NCBI GenBank assembly: GCA_034620365.1
Contig: JAQGEQ010000011.1
Location: 124,001 to 188,000, forward strand
Reading direction: 5' to 3'
Length of the DNA stretch: 64,000 bases
Source of the DNA: Pegea sp. RAD2-039
Lineage: Eukaryota; Chordata; Thaliacea; Salpida; Salpidae
Part shown: piece after piece, positions 1 through 13,600 of the stretch
Layout: each line of letters begins with the position of its first letter
Position numbering within the stretch: the first letter of the stretch is position 1
The notes under the pieces: generated by a model
Told to the model about the DNA's origin: nothing
The model's input: only the letters and a program-made list of their open reading frames with translations
The model's database searches: none
Translations under genes and position numbers: made by a program

Positions 1-400
1 AGAATTTTATTTGGCAAAATAAAAAAAATATTTTCTAGTCACAAAAAATTGAAGAAATTTAGTTTAAATGAATTTCTATTTTCAAATTATAAGCTCTGAA
101 TAGTTTGAAATTTTTTTCTAGGAAATATAAATGATATTTATCTATTCTAACTTTGAAGACGCTTAAAGACCAATCAATTCATTCGTAAACCTTTTTTGTT
201 TTTGATGTTTAACAAAGTCTAATTCATTTTACTTTTAAATATCTTTTATAATATTTCTAACAAACTAATCTACAATTTTTAACCTTTTAATTAGTCACAA
301 ATTGTCATTTATAATGCAGCATAATCCAACGTTCTAAAGTCACCTTCTGCTGAAAACCAAGTGTACAAGAATATTAAAAAAACTATGATTTATTTTGCAG
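1..400 (+). other. 5' flank: intron of the GPCR gene
   Basis: AT-rich sequence with no coding exon that I can support. It ends in a splice acceptor (TATTTTGCAG, 391-400), so it is most likely the intron before the first visible exon of the GPCR gene. TM1-TM3 of that receptor must be coded to the left of the window. Confidence 0.6.
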
Positions 401-1364
401 TTCTTTTGGATTATTGATAAGATAACTATCCTTGTGACTTGTTTAAATGCTTTATTTTTCACAATACTCAGATATATTGCTTTGCAACACCCATTTACCT
501 TCAAGAGGTTGGAACGTAAAAGTATTAAGGTTGTTGTTAAGAGTTTTTACCAAATCGTAACAAAATCAGTAGATGTATTTTTTATTTGAAATATTTCAGA
601 TAGTCATATCTGTGTTATGGCTTTTGTGCGTTGTAACTGTGGGCATTCCTTTTGTAATATGGCAGAATAATCATGACAAGTTTAATGTAAGAGCTCACGA
701 AGAAGCTAGTTTGTCTCTTTGTGGTGTCATCAGCTATGAGTAAGCAAAAATAAATTTCAGTTTATTGCATTCTGTACATAATAAGTTTTGTTGACTTTTT
801 TAGAAGGCAAACAATTTTTGTTTTTCATTTTAGTCGGTACTACTCCAAAATAAGTGCAGTGATTGTCATACTTCTTTTCTTGACCGTTCCTGTTATTGTT
901 GTTAATGTACTTTGGTTTCGAATCATTTGGATTATATACAAAAAATCCAAGGTTACAATTTTTAAGATAAGTAAAGCCAGAAGAAAGAGCAACAGAAATG
1001 CAATAATACAGACGACAGTGGTTGCTGTTCTGTTTACTTTTGGCTATTTACCTACTGCAGGTGAGATGACTGTTAAATTATTTTTAATCACTCTAAAATA
1101 TATATTTAAATTTCAGTATTTTATTACTGGGCTACTAGTCATCGAAATAACTTTTTAGCTTCTTTTTCAAAAGAGGATCAAAAGTTATTAAACTTTGCAC
1201 ATCGAATACTTTTACTGTTGGTTAAAAGTTTTATTCCACTTTCTTATCATCTTGGAAGTAAAGAAATGAAATGCCAAACGAGAAAGATGTTTAAAAAAAT
1301 ATGCAGTCGTGATATGCCTCAAAGAAGAGATAGTCCAACTACAAGCTCTCAACAAATAGTGTAA
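401..1364 (+). CDS. Rhodopsin-like GPCR, C-terminal two thirds (5' partial)
   Basis: Four exons join in phase: 401-535, 600-739, 834-1060 and 1159-1364 (TAA at 1362), giving 235 residues. The product starts at the cytoplasmic end of TM3 (CLNALFFTILRYIALQHPF), then TM4 (IVISVLWLLCVVTVGIPF), a second extracellular loop with one Cys (SLSLCGVISY), TM5 (VIVILLFLTVPVIVVNVLWF), a basic third loop (KARRKSNRNA), TM6 (TTVVAVLFTFGYLP), TM7 (LLLVKSFIPLSYHLG) and a basic Ser/Thr tail. Introns are 64-98 bp with GT-AG ends. The class A layout is clear, but two hallmark motifs are changed: the DRY position reads LRY and the NPxxY position reads IPLSY. No reading-frame damage is seen, so this looks like a divergent receptor rather than a pseudogene. 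Ligand and subfamily are not recognisable. Confidence 0.75.
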
Positions 1365-4050
1365 CTTTGATTTGTTATGAGCTTTTAAGCTTACCAGTTT
1401 TTAATCAAAGCTAATGTAGTTATAAAATTCAGAAAAATATTTTTTGTGTAACTTGTTAATAAGTGCTGAAAACAATTATACAAGTCAACAAGTTTTCTAC
1501 AAACCACTGATTATTGTATGATTGTATATTTACTAGTAACTAGTTAAAGACTTCTACTCGAGAGCAGTTTCAAAATTTGCATAACTATCATTAAAAGGTC
1601 TTAGCAATTTAATTCCAAGTCTTACTTATTTCATAAGTTTTTAATCTTTAACTGATTAATTTAGAATCATGATTTGTTTTTACTGAAAATATGAAGAAAC
1701 AAGCTTTCAGTTACTGTAGTTTTGATTTTTATCAAAAGTTAAAAAATTTTTTTCTTTTAATGATTTATTTTTAATTTAATATAAAAGAAAAAACAATTTA
1801 TAAAACCTACAACAAAATGAAAACAACTTTTTTGAAATGATCTGTTTTCTATAAGTATTTAAACAACAGAAAGTTTAATAGTAAAATAAAAAATATTTAG
1901 ACAAAATGAATATCATTCAGAGCTTATACAAAACACCAAACAATATTTGAAACTCTATAAAATAGCGACAGCATTCAAAGTTGTTTGTGCAGAATCACGT
2001 AAGAGTGTTTTTAGGTGTAGTAGCTGCCAATAATCTGTGGATGATAAGCTTCAATAGCTAGAAAACTTTTGAACAACAACAAAATCTTGAGCTAGCTTCT
2101 ATCTGAGATTTTGAGTTGTAAAATAAAAGTATATCAGCGTGCTTTTTGGGTTTGTATTAACAGATGACTTATTTAGGGTAACCAAGATTTTTAGGTTAAT
2201 CATAAGCAGATGTAACTTTGGTTGCTGATAAAATAGATTATTTTAATTTCAAATGTAATCTTTTTATTTTTTATTTTAAATTATCTAATACTTTTTTTAC
2301 ATTAAATATTATAAAAATGTTATAATAGAATATAGTACAAATTAAATAATTATTTTTGATTTAAAAAATTTTTCATAAATTAATGAAAAGTATTTCAAGA
2401 AGTTTTTTAAATGTTTGTAGCTTATAAAGATATAAACAAATAGAATCTTGGGAAATAGGTAAGTCTCTTCAAACATTTCTATATCACTAATTCTATAGAT
2501 AAATAGTATATATAAATAACATACAGTGATAAAATATTTTGATAGTTAGATGTTAAATAATTACTTTCAAGTTTAATGTGTTTTGATTTAACTTACTACT
2601 TTAGAAAATATTTATGTAATTTTTCATTCAGTTTTTATTTCAAACCACTGGCAAACAATTCGATGATTACTCAATTTTATATTCTTTTTATCTTCAAATA
2701 TTGTAATTTGCAAACTTAAACAAAATAGACTCTATAAAACTTTGAGATCCATTTAAAATTTCACAAAAAGTATTGCTAAGGTTTATGGATTTTTGGTTAT
2801 TAGCATACAACCACAGTTATAAACAAATAATTATTTATAACTTTCATTTGATTCAGTAGCTAAGACCATCTTGTAAACAAGAGCAACTGTTAGAAATTTA
2901 AATAAATGTATTTACAGATCACACGTTTTCCACATTCTTGACATTTAATATGATGATGGTACAATAGTAGCTTAATGGTGAGAGCCACATCAACTGCTAA
3001 CAAGTAACCATCTAAGGTTAAAAGTTTTAAAACAAATCAGATTAGTAAGATATAAGACTTCTTTTTTCATACTATTAGAAGCATTTAACTGGTACAACTT
3101 TTTTCTTAATCATTTCAATTAGTTTAGTTTTCAATTAAGCACTGTTTCAGTTTTGTTATAATTCCACACATCAAACAAAATAATGACTTGCTTAATTAAA
3201 ATTTCTACCACAAATAACTTCATTTATCTTACATAATATTTGTTTCTTGATATTACATAATAAGTAGCAGTGTATGTGAGTGACCCTCTTTAATCTTCTC
3301 ATTATCATACAATACGCAACATAGTGATTTCTTTAATAGTAGTGTGTAAGCTGTTTGAAAAGTATTTATTTAAAACATAATAAGGACTTCCTGGAAACGA
3401 TTTTCCTGAAAAGTGTTTGATAAACTTTACAATAAAAGTAAATTTAAAAAGGATTAGCTTAACAAACGATATTATTTCTTCAAAGAAAGTTAATTGATTT
3501 TCAAATTTATTTAAAGTAGTTGATGAAAAATAGTTTTATGATAACTTCTATCAAAAATAATTTTTATTACAAGAGGTGAAACCTCTAAGACTTGACTGAA
3601 CTAGAAATTGAGATTCAAATAAATTTGTGAAACATCTGGGTTTTTAGAAAAGTTTATGAGGAGCATAAATGATAAGTTTCGTGAGGAGAAAAGTTGACTT
3701 GAAGTTGATATTAGCTTTGAGGTGGCATTTAAAAGTAAATTTCACAGATCAATTTGTTTCATTAGCATCTATCTGAGATTAATTTACGATTTTTAGGTAA
3801 CTGGTTTTGTAGAATATTCAGCTTGGATAAAATAAATTTAATATCAATTTTTAAAACTGCTACCTTTCAGCAGGAGGAGGAAATTACTATTTGAGGAAAG
3901 AAATAAAAATAAAGAAGAATACAATAATCAAACCTCAAACAAAACAGCAAGCTAAATCTAAAAAGTACCAAGTATCACTTAAAGAAAGTGGTAAATGGTA
4001 TAAGTGTTGACGATTTATATGAATCAGATAGCTTGAACATTGATACATTT
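1365..4050. other. AT-rich intergenic sequence
   Basis: No coding exon, RNA gene or clear repeat is supported. It holds the 3' UTR of the GPCR gene, with an AATAAA at 1885-1890 that could serve for polyadenylation, and then featureless AT-rich DNA. Confidence 0.5.
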
Positions 4051-4336
4051 TCATTAATTTATTTATTTCATTAAATGCAAAGGAGGGTACTGAAAAGAGC
4101 ACCTCTCGCTAACACACATTCTCACAAATAACATCTATTTAGCTAAAAATATAGAAAGTAAAAGATATAAGACATGGTATTTCGATAGCCCTCAAAGCAT
4201 ATAACAGTGAACAATTACATGGAATGTTAATAATATAAAAAAGAGAAAAAAAAATCACAGTTTAGAAATGACAATGTTGGCAATATTTAAAAGGTTCAAC
4301 TTCTGCTTGAACAACACGAGTGACTTCGACAGCTTA
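4051..4336 (-). mobile_element. CR1/L2-like LINE, 3'-end fragment
   Basis: Read on the minus strand, this segment matches the 3' end of the LINE copy at 33400-34530. It carries the end of the reverse-transcriptase ORF (like GTCGAAGTCACTCG...TTCAAGCAGAAGTTG), the stop-proximal TTTCTAAACTGTGATTTTTT, the block GAGGTGCTCTTTTCAG, then ACCCTCCTTTGCATTTA and a short ATAAATAAATT tail. Similarity stops at about 4336, so the copy is strongly 5'-truncated, as is usual for target-primed LINE insertions. It lies opposite in orientation to the copies at 33.4 and 55.8 kb. Confidence 0.8.
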
Positions 4337-7300
4337 ACGAATTTAGCTTGATTAATTTTTTGGAGAATCATTTTGCTGTTTTAATTGACAATGAACACGT
4401 TACTCTTGCTCTTAGTTTGTGTCTAGATTGTTAATAGATCTCATTTAGATTATTTTGGTGTTTATATAAATACCTAGATTGATAATTACTTGAAACGTTA
4501 ATATTGGCGAGAGCTTCAATCACCAAAGACACTTTTTAGCTTTTTGAAAACTGTTTTGTTGAGTATAATGACACAATTTACAAAACTATTGATCCAACCT
4601 CGGATAAAAATACAATTGATAGATCGGCTGATCAAGCTTAATTTAAAGATCAATGAATAAATAAATGTATTTAAATTGTTTTAAGAAACTTGATAAAGCA
4701 GCTACAATATGTATAATCAAATCAACGTCCTAGCAAAATAGTTTTATCAAAACTGTGTCATGATGACCATACAGCTTGATACTACAAACTAACTGCAATA
4801 AACAATCCGTTGATAATGTAGTGCCAGTACTACAAACCCTAGAAGCAATGCAAAGATGTCACAGGATTTCATTTTTTTACTTATCTTTCGCTTTGGAATG
4901 TAATACTCAAATGTTTTAATCAATGATCTAATTTGTATCTGAAAAAAATAAAATCTTTTAAGATTATAAATATCTGGCCTGAAAAATGTAGCCGTTAAAA
5001 TTGTTGTAATTTAATTGTAAAATTGATCTTAAACGCATTAAACGTTTCCGAGCATCTGCTGTAAATGTTCTTAAGTATTTATTTTAACGCTGTTCTTATG
5101 CTTCATCGTGCTTCTATTTTGAAAATAACTGGGGTAAATTTTATGGAACATTGACAGACAAGTAGCAAAGAAACTTTTTATTTACTGTCAAGATGTATTA
5201 AGGATATTTTAAAAGTCAAACTTCATGTAATTTATTCAAACTTAATTGTCGCTTAACTATTTTGTCCATTATTAGTTAAGTTTCAAGTCAATAGTGCAAT
5301 CTATTATCCTGATGAAAGAAGACAATTTATCGGTGCCCTCAGTCACCAAGTAGAAGATTGGTAAGAGTAGTAGATTCAATTTGTTATCTACAAATTGTTC
5401 ATTTTATAGAAGATACTTGCAATTTTGTTTTTTAGTTTGCTTTCTTTACTAGTTATTAACTAGCAAGCACTTACAGAGAATCTGAAGTTTGTAATATTAT
5501 TAGGAATGGAGAGGAGGATATCTAGCTGATCCAATTTTATAAACGAACTTTGCGATAATGGAGCAAAAGTGATAGACAATCGTAATGGTACTTCGTTTTA
5601 CTAACTCAGCACTATTTTGAATAATCGAATAAATTTAGTAATAACCAAGAAATTGTCATTTTTTCAGGGGTCTTAGAATATCTTTTCAAAATATGAAGAT
5701 CAAATAATAAAGTTTAGAAAAATAGAAAAAAGATAAGTAACTTTTAAGGTGCAAGGTTTCATTACTAACCTAAAGTTTTCGTATCAAAGATATTTAAACA
5801 ATTATGTTTGAAGAAGTTAATAAATGATCATTTAAGAATAATCAAAAATATATATTCTAAACACAATTCAATGTATTTCTACCTAGACTCATCAATTTTT
5901 CTCAAAATTTATTAAATCTATAAATAAAGTTTCTGTTGTTTTGGGTTTATTATTGAAATAGAGAAACTTATTCTTTCGGCAACAACTTTTGTAAAACAAA
6001 TCTCTGTGTAGAAGCACAATGTGTTTTAGTTGTCACCATTGGAAATTTTAGGCTGGTATATGAAAAGCTAAGTATCAAAACAATTATTTCAAAGAAATCA
6101 TTTTGACAAATATAGATGAATTAGTTTTACAATTTTTTATCAGAAGAATACAATCATAAAGATAGATGTTATGCTGTATGGGGTAATACATTTAAATTTC
6201 TCTAAAATTAATCAAAGATTAAATACTTATAGGCATAAAAAAGAACCCAGCTAGCTCTGAACAACAACAGAATCAAAAATATTTGTTTAAGAATTAGGTT
6301 GATTATCTGTCAGATTAAATTTCACAAGAATTTAGTTAAGAATACATGTAGTGTGTCTAAAAATATCGTAGTTAAGAAAAAGCTGTATACTTAGAAAAGA
6401 TCTTGTTGGTTAAATTAAAAAAGTTTAAATATTACTTATCAAAACCTTTATGAATAAAACAAAATATAAGCTCATAAGAAACACTATAAACGCCGTCAAG
6501 TTTTGAAGAGGCAACATTAAAATAATAGTCTTTTGTCCCTAAGAAATTAAAAATGAGAAAGAATTGGATAAAGAATGAGTTTCTTACTGTAAAGAAATAG
6601 TTTGATTGACGACTTTGTATTATCAATGCAAGAATTAAATTTTGAAAACACTTAGAACTTTCAAAACAACGGCTGTTGTTTAAATGAAAACTGGTTCAGA
6701 CAAAAAAATAAATCTGTACAACTTCTACATGAGTACTACGAATTAGGTTTTAATGAAGCTATAAAGAATTCCATTATTTTAGTATTACATTTGTTTTAAT
6801 AATCAAGTTAGAGAATTTTTATAGTGATCATTCTTTCAAAGATATATAAATTTAAGTTTAATCAATCTTTTTGATTAATTAAAAACCTCTTTCCTTTCTG
6901 TCCATTTAAAGTTTTTATAGACTCAATATTGATCATAAAAGCTGAAAATGGGTCGTATACGTATTGCTATTATTAATAAAACGTTATCAAAATAAGTATT
7001 AAGCTACTTTAGAAGTTGTTTAATTCCCATTTATTTGCAATTCAACTTTTTAGTATTTCTTAATTGTGATTTGTAATTTTCTTACTTTCCAGGTTAAAGA
7101 TTAACTTTTACCTTACTATTTATTTTCACATGGCGATCAACATTAATCATTATTCATAAGTTACCTATAAATTATAAAGTCGTTTATACGATATTTACAA
7201 TAAGATTGAACTTTTGTTAATATCAAAAAAACTGTTTTCACAAAAATTTCATAAAACAATTTAGTTTAAAATCTTTTTTGTACTTTTAAACTGATTTTAC

Positions 7301-7357
7301 TAAAAAAAGTCGCCAGTTATCACAAAAATCTCAAATTTTTGACAGACACAGTAGAAA
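4337..7357. other. AT-rich intergenic sequence
   Basis: No coding exon or repeat family could be supported on either strand. The right end is the likely 3' untranslated flank of the Dispatched gene. Confidence 0.5.
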
Positions 7358-7363
7358 TTTATT
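7358..7363 (-). promoter_or_regulatory. Candidate polyadenylation signal of the Dispatched gene
   Basis: TTTATT on the plus strand, which reads AATAAA on the minus strand, about 335 bp downstream of the Dispatched stop codon. The placement is plausible; the motif is common in AT-rich DNA. Confidence 0.3.
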
Positions 7364-7695
7364 TATCTCGAACAAATGTGAAAAAGTGAAAGAAAAGAAT
7401 AAGAAGAAATCAAATCCCAACGAGATTCGAAAAGAAAATAATGTCCCAAGAATGTTGAAACAAGATGAGAACAACAAAGTGGTTTAGAGTGGCAACAAAA
7501 ATCATGAAAGTAAAACAAGAATAAAAAAACAAAACGATGAATAGAAGTAGGAGGTGAGAATTGTGCGGTTTAAAAAGATGTGAAAATAAGAAAAAATATT
7601 CCGAATGAAAGTTGAAGTCAAAGGTGTCACTGGTCAGTTCCCATTCTCTTGCTTGCACCTAATGTAACGAAAGGATATGGATTCTATCTGCTTCA

Positions 7696-10600
7696 CTAAA
7701 TAACCGTGGAGCGCTCTATGACCTCAACATGATGTGAAATCGAACTTGTTTGAGGCTGACTTTGTTGTAAGAAGAGCGTCCCTCCAGACATATAAGCTGC
7801 TCTCATGCTTGACGTTTCTGTCAAAATTGTCGTCGTATGTTCATCTGCACGCTTCCCATGACCCGACATTATTTGATCGTCATGACAACAGCAGCAACAG
7901 CAACAAGTCCACGTATTCATTGAACATCGTTCTCCTTCTGGTCCACGTACACTTAATAGTCCCAAGAAGAAGTAAGTAGAAAACACCCAGCTAGTGATCA
8001 TGACAACAATTAAAAAAACTCCAAATCTTTGATAAGCAAGAATAGAAGAAGGGACCATCCCCATACCAGCCACAAAAGTGGTGAAAGCGGCAAGCGTTAT
8101 GGCTGGTCCTAATCTAGTAGATGCATGTTCGACTCTTCTTTGTCGATCATGTTTATGTGGTGCTAGAAGGTAAGCAACAGCATAATGAGAAGTAAAATCT
8201 ACGGACAATCCAACTGCTATGGAAACTGTAATCGATTCAAGAACATTCAATTCCCATCCGACAAGGCACATGAACCCAGATACGACTACTATGATACATC
8301 CAATAGTTACACAAGCCATGAGAGAAACTACTAAGTTGAAAGTGCTCATAAGGACAATGACCAACGCTATCGCAAGGGACAAAAGAAGTGACTTAATAGT
8401 TCCTTTCAACAAGCCTCCTTGGAGAGAATATATCTCAAGATCGGAGACAAACCAACCACCTTGTAATCCCTGAGGAGCTGTTTTTAATTCTTTTTCCATC
8501 ATAGAGTTCATCAGATCGTAGAAATATTTTTTATCTTTATAACTGGCAGAGAGTGGGATTGTACTAGGAAACTCAAATACCAAAGCTCTGATGTTACCTT
8601 TGTAGCTAAACCTGTAAACAAAAATTCTTAATTAGACATTAAACGATCAATATTTCTTGAAAAAATTTTTATCTTTTACCAAGTTATTTGTGTGCTTATT
8701 CTTCAAACGCTGCAAAATTTATGATAAAAAATCGATCCTACCTAAATTTTCACATTTATATATTAATCAACTATTATTTTTTGATTGGGGTAGCTAGTTT
8801 TATCTAAATCAAAACAGGAAACCTTTCAAAGAGCTTGAAATTAAATTGCAGATAGATTATCCATCAAACTTTATACACAACCAATTGCTAATTAATAGAT
8901 AATCTAGCAAACTGAAATGTAATTTTCTACTTAACAGTTTTCTAGAACGCAGTTAGACAATTAACCTTTTACATAAATGGATGCTCAGGCAGATATAATC
9001 TGTAATGGCTTTGAAAAATAAGAAAAACACATTAGCACTGTATCACAGACTAATTGTAGAATGATCATTAATTATAAATGAGATGAAGTAGTTGTAAGAA
9101 TTTTTCTATTAATTTGTTGTGACTACTTTTTATATAGCTCGCATAGCTTCAAGGAAAAGAACAAATCTTTAACGCATCTGATGACTAAAAACTCTCAGAA
9201 AAGATTACAATGCATAAACTGTAGAATAATTGAAGTGCAATTTTAGTTAAGTGTCCCAGAAAAAAAAACAGCTGATGGATATCTGTTTCTATTTACTTAA
9301 AGTTAGAAAAATATATATATATATATATAAAATTGCATCTTCATCCTGATGTTGACAAATGTTTCAATCTTTTAGCGTCAGTTGAAGTCCGTTTTTGTAC
9401 TGTTGAAAAGCTAACCAGACTGATACTACAAAGCAACATAAAAGTAGAGACAACTGGTTGACAAGTTGTAATATTTAACTCGTTAAATTCTCTTTATTAT
9501 AATCTCTTTTTAGTCTTGTTCAAGTCTTTTAACTGATTATATCAACTTCCGACTAGTTTTAGTTTTCAAAACTCTAAAAGTAGATTGAAAAAGATGAAGC
9601 GGTTTAACTGTTAAGTGTATATAATGTCAACATTTTTGTTTTCATACCAATATATCTAAGCTCTTATCATACAAAATATGATCTTATATCAGATGTTGAC
9701 GAGATTTTAAGTGCCTTCGACGATAGAAATAAAACTTAGAATATGAATTTTTAAATACACCTAAATAAAAACTGTTTAATTGTATTTGTGACAATGCTGA
9801 TTAATCGCTCTTAGTCTCTGAGGATACTTTGGTCGATAACTGAGCATTTGCGTTAATAAAAATTACTAAAATAATATAATAAATTAAAGGAAAAATTTCT
9901 AAAAAATTTATGCCGCTAAAATCATTTGACTGATACTAAAAATTAATAAGCAAGCTTACCTTGGCCCAGATGTTGGCATCAGACTAAGACTGTCCACTTG
10001 TCTAACAGCTTCTTTTACGCATTCATTGAATTGATGAGGAGGCATAGGAAACTCTTTGATCCCGCAACACATTGTATCAAGTGGAATACATTTTCGGCTA
10101 GTCCATTTCACAAAGTCTTGAATAAGGCAGTTACTGAGAAACCCATCATAAGGAGACGACTCCTTTGAAACAAAAGGAGACTTCCGAATAGTCTTGCAGA
10201 ATTTCATCAGCCAGCGTTGTGACGAACGGGCAGTAATGTTGATGTGATTTGAAAGATGTAGTTCCCCAATATCATCAGGATCACGATAGTCTCCACCATC
10301 AATTGCACGTACTCCAAACACCACTCGAATCTTCAAGACTTGAGTATTTGAGCTGTCATTGATAAAGCGAAAGTATTCTGCTGAGGTTTGACGAAAATTT
10401 TCGAATGGATGACTGTTGCCAAAGTATTGCAATGCATTTCCAGCACTCGGGAATCGTACCCCTGGTGAGGCCAGCAAAGCATAAAACCCGATTCCTGTGA
10501 TGCAAGAACAGATGAAGATACCCAACCAGCGGAAACGTACAATGATTAGAAGCTGAAGATGATTAAAGAAAACAGAATAGACTCCATCCCATTTGCTTCT

Positions 10601-13600
10601 CAGTTTTTTGATTATGTTGAAGGCTTTTGAATTAGATGAGGGAAGGTAGGAAAAAGGGAAGTGTTTGTGTTGGAAGATAACGGCAGCAGGGAGTAAAGTA
10701 AGTGAAAAGAGAAGATTACAGAGAACGGCAAGACCAGTGAAAATGCCAAAGCACTTTACAGCTGTCACTTGTGACGTCACATTAGCAAAAAACGCTACTC
10801 CAGTTGTCACCCCTGTAACTCCTAACGACTTGGAAGCATGTCTCCACGTTACCTTAGCAACTACGCCCAGACGATGATGAGGAGGCTGACGTTTGAGTCG
10901 AATCGGAACAGCGCCAGGGTAAAGAAGAGTTTGCTCGTCATCAGTTGATGATGTCAGCCAGATATTGTAGTACAAAATGACGTTATCTGATGTTAATCCG
11001 AGCATTACAAGACACGCAGTGATATTAAGAAAAGGGAAAAAACGGAGTTTGAGAAAAACTGTGTAGATGAAGTAAGCCACAGTCATGGCTCCTCCGGTTC
11101 CTACAGCACAGATCAAGGTGACAAAGATTGATCCCGTGTAAAATGTGATGATTACTAAGACGAGGATTCCTGCTATTATAGGAAAGATGAGTTCATCAAT
11201 GATCTGACGGGAGAACACATGTCCTTCTATGCGGAAGTCTATGCCAGTTATAGATGTCACTCTGTCTGATAGTGAAGTCGAATCAAAGTTGTCCAAGTAG
11301 ACAGGTAAGAAGGCCTCGTCAGGGTAGACGGGCACAAATACCATAGTATGTTTCAGTTGGTAGTTAATAGATGAGTTACTGATAACGGAGATGTTGGTGA
11401 GGTCACAAACTGACCGTGATTCGATGAGGTAATGGAAGATTGTATGAAAAGTGTTGCGATATGTGCAAATTGCTGGGACATCTTGACAAGATTCCCAACA
11501 TTCAGCGTGTAGTTGACCAGAACAGTACCATGGGGCACAGAAGGCCAGTAAATCTTGTATATGATCTAAATCATCCTCAACCAACTCTTCACATGTTGAT
11601 CTATTGGACAAGTAGGTTACAAAGTTGACAAGTGAGATGGTGGGACAGCATTCGTCCTTGTTGGAGCGATTGCATATTTTCCTATAGGTGGCATGTGAAA
11701 GGAGTTGATCTTGAGTCCTGCACATGGACCTCATGGAATCCAACGTCCATAAGGTATTAGATGAACGATACGGCTCAAAGATCCACTTCCCAAAACTCAG
11801 TTCTGTAAAAAAAAACATTACCACTTAAGTTGCAACCGGAAGCGATCATGTGTTCATCAAAGGCTGGTCTGATACAGGTAAAGACTTTGGTGACCAATAA
11901 AAACTTCGCTAAATGATAAGTTTTGTAAAAATGAAAAATTTAGAAGATAAAATTGAAAATCAGTGAAAGAATCAGTAAGAAAATTATGATGATGAGGTAA
12001 TCAACAAAGTCTAACTGATCTTAACAAAAGTTTGAGATGTTCTCTTTTTATAAATGGTGAAATATTTTCAAACGATAAGCACAAAAATTGTCAGAAAAGA
12101 TTTGAAAATAACTCTAAAAAGACAGATGGAAGAACAAAGAAGAGCTTAATGGATGATAAGCATGTTAAACTGAAACAGCAAAATTTGCCATCAGTAAAAA
12201 TAACGTTTTGTTTCCGTTACATTCATCAAAAATTGGAAATAAGGAAAGAGAAAAGAAGTTTGGTATCTTAAAAATTCGGTTGAAACGATTTTAAATTCAA
12301 TTAATTATGAATAAAATTTTACGAAAGTTGAGTATTTTAAGTTTAATTTGAATGAAATTAGAAAAGTGACGTAATAGGAAATATGACATTTTATTTATCG
12401 TTTCTTTATATGTTAGAATTAGAAATTTAAGTTCTCGAAATAAACTAACTAAAAATAAAAAAATAAAGTTTTGACACAATTAGCAGTCAAATGGCTTCAA
12501 CTTCTATTTGTGATAAATTACTTTCACTCTATTCTTATCAACATCAACATACCATGGAAAGATTTAACTTAAAAATAGTTTGAACAGCTTTATAGCAAAA
12601 AATATTTACTAAAACCAACCTAAAATAAGTTCAAGAGTTTTGATGCTGGAAAATAAGAAGATGTTTAAATCGCTGGAACTAAGCATAAACAATAACAAAA
12701 CATTTTTACTTTTCATAATTGCATATTACTTTTACATCTCAAAATTTATGTGTATCTAATTAAATTTCAATAAAATTGAATTTAAAGTAGTAAGTATATA
12801 CAAAAAGCTTTAAGCAACCAGAAATAAAATTCGATAGTTTCAAAAGAAGGAATTAGAAAGTTATTCATATCATCTTACTAAATTCTATCGATTTTTAGTT
12901 ATCAACTTTCATCATTTTTCTAATGATCTTATAAAAATCTCAGAACAGTTACAAATAATGTCTCTACTGTATGTTGTTTTGCATCAGCGGTTTACGATAT
13001 GAAAAGATTTGCTACATCCCAATTGAGCTACTGTATCGATTATGTGAGGATTCAGCTAGTCTGTGAGTCTAGTCCAAATTACTGAACCGTTTATTTGTGC
13101 AGCCATGCAGGATTGTAACAAAGAAACCAAATCAGCCAATCAGCGTCTGTTTCCGGCTACTGAAAGACATCTTTAAGTTGAGAATAGGAGCGCTTACAGT
13201 GGTCACGCGGCTTTTTATAAAATGCAAAAAATTTGTCAAAGCTTGCAGCTTATCAAAAATCGGTTTATTTCAAGTGATAAATTGAGTGGGAAGGTTAAAC
13301 ATTGAGTTTAGAGTTCTTAGAAACTCAGTCTGTAGTAAATAATTCGTTTTTCACTATGAGTGAAAACAAGTTCTGTTTAGGTGTCAAAAAAAGTGAACGA
13401 AAACAAGTGAAAGTGACAAATTCAAAGCTGCCGTTATCAGTATCATGTGACGTCACATGATAAGCGGTCACGTGATCAGTGCCAAAAATGGCAGTGCAGA
13501 TGCGATTTGCGATAAGCTAATAAAAACATTGGTCAAAATCGTCTTTCAACTGCCGTCATAAGACCCAACTTACAAATGACAACTGTGTACTTGTGCTCGC

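Noticed and set aside
2960-3025. tRNA-like A box (TAGCTTAATGGTGAGAGC)
   Set aside because: No matching T arm or acceptor stem; GGTTAAAAG is too far from the B-box consensus.
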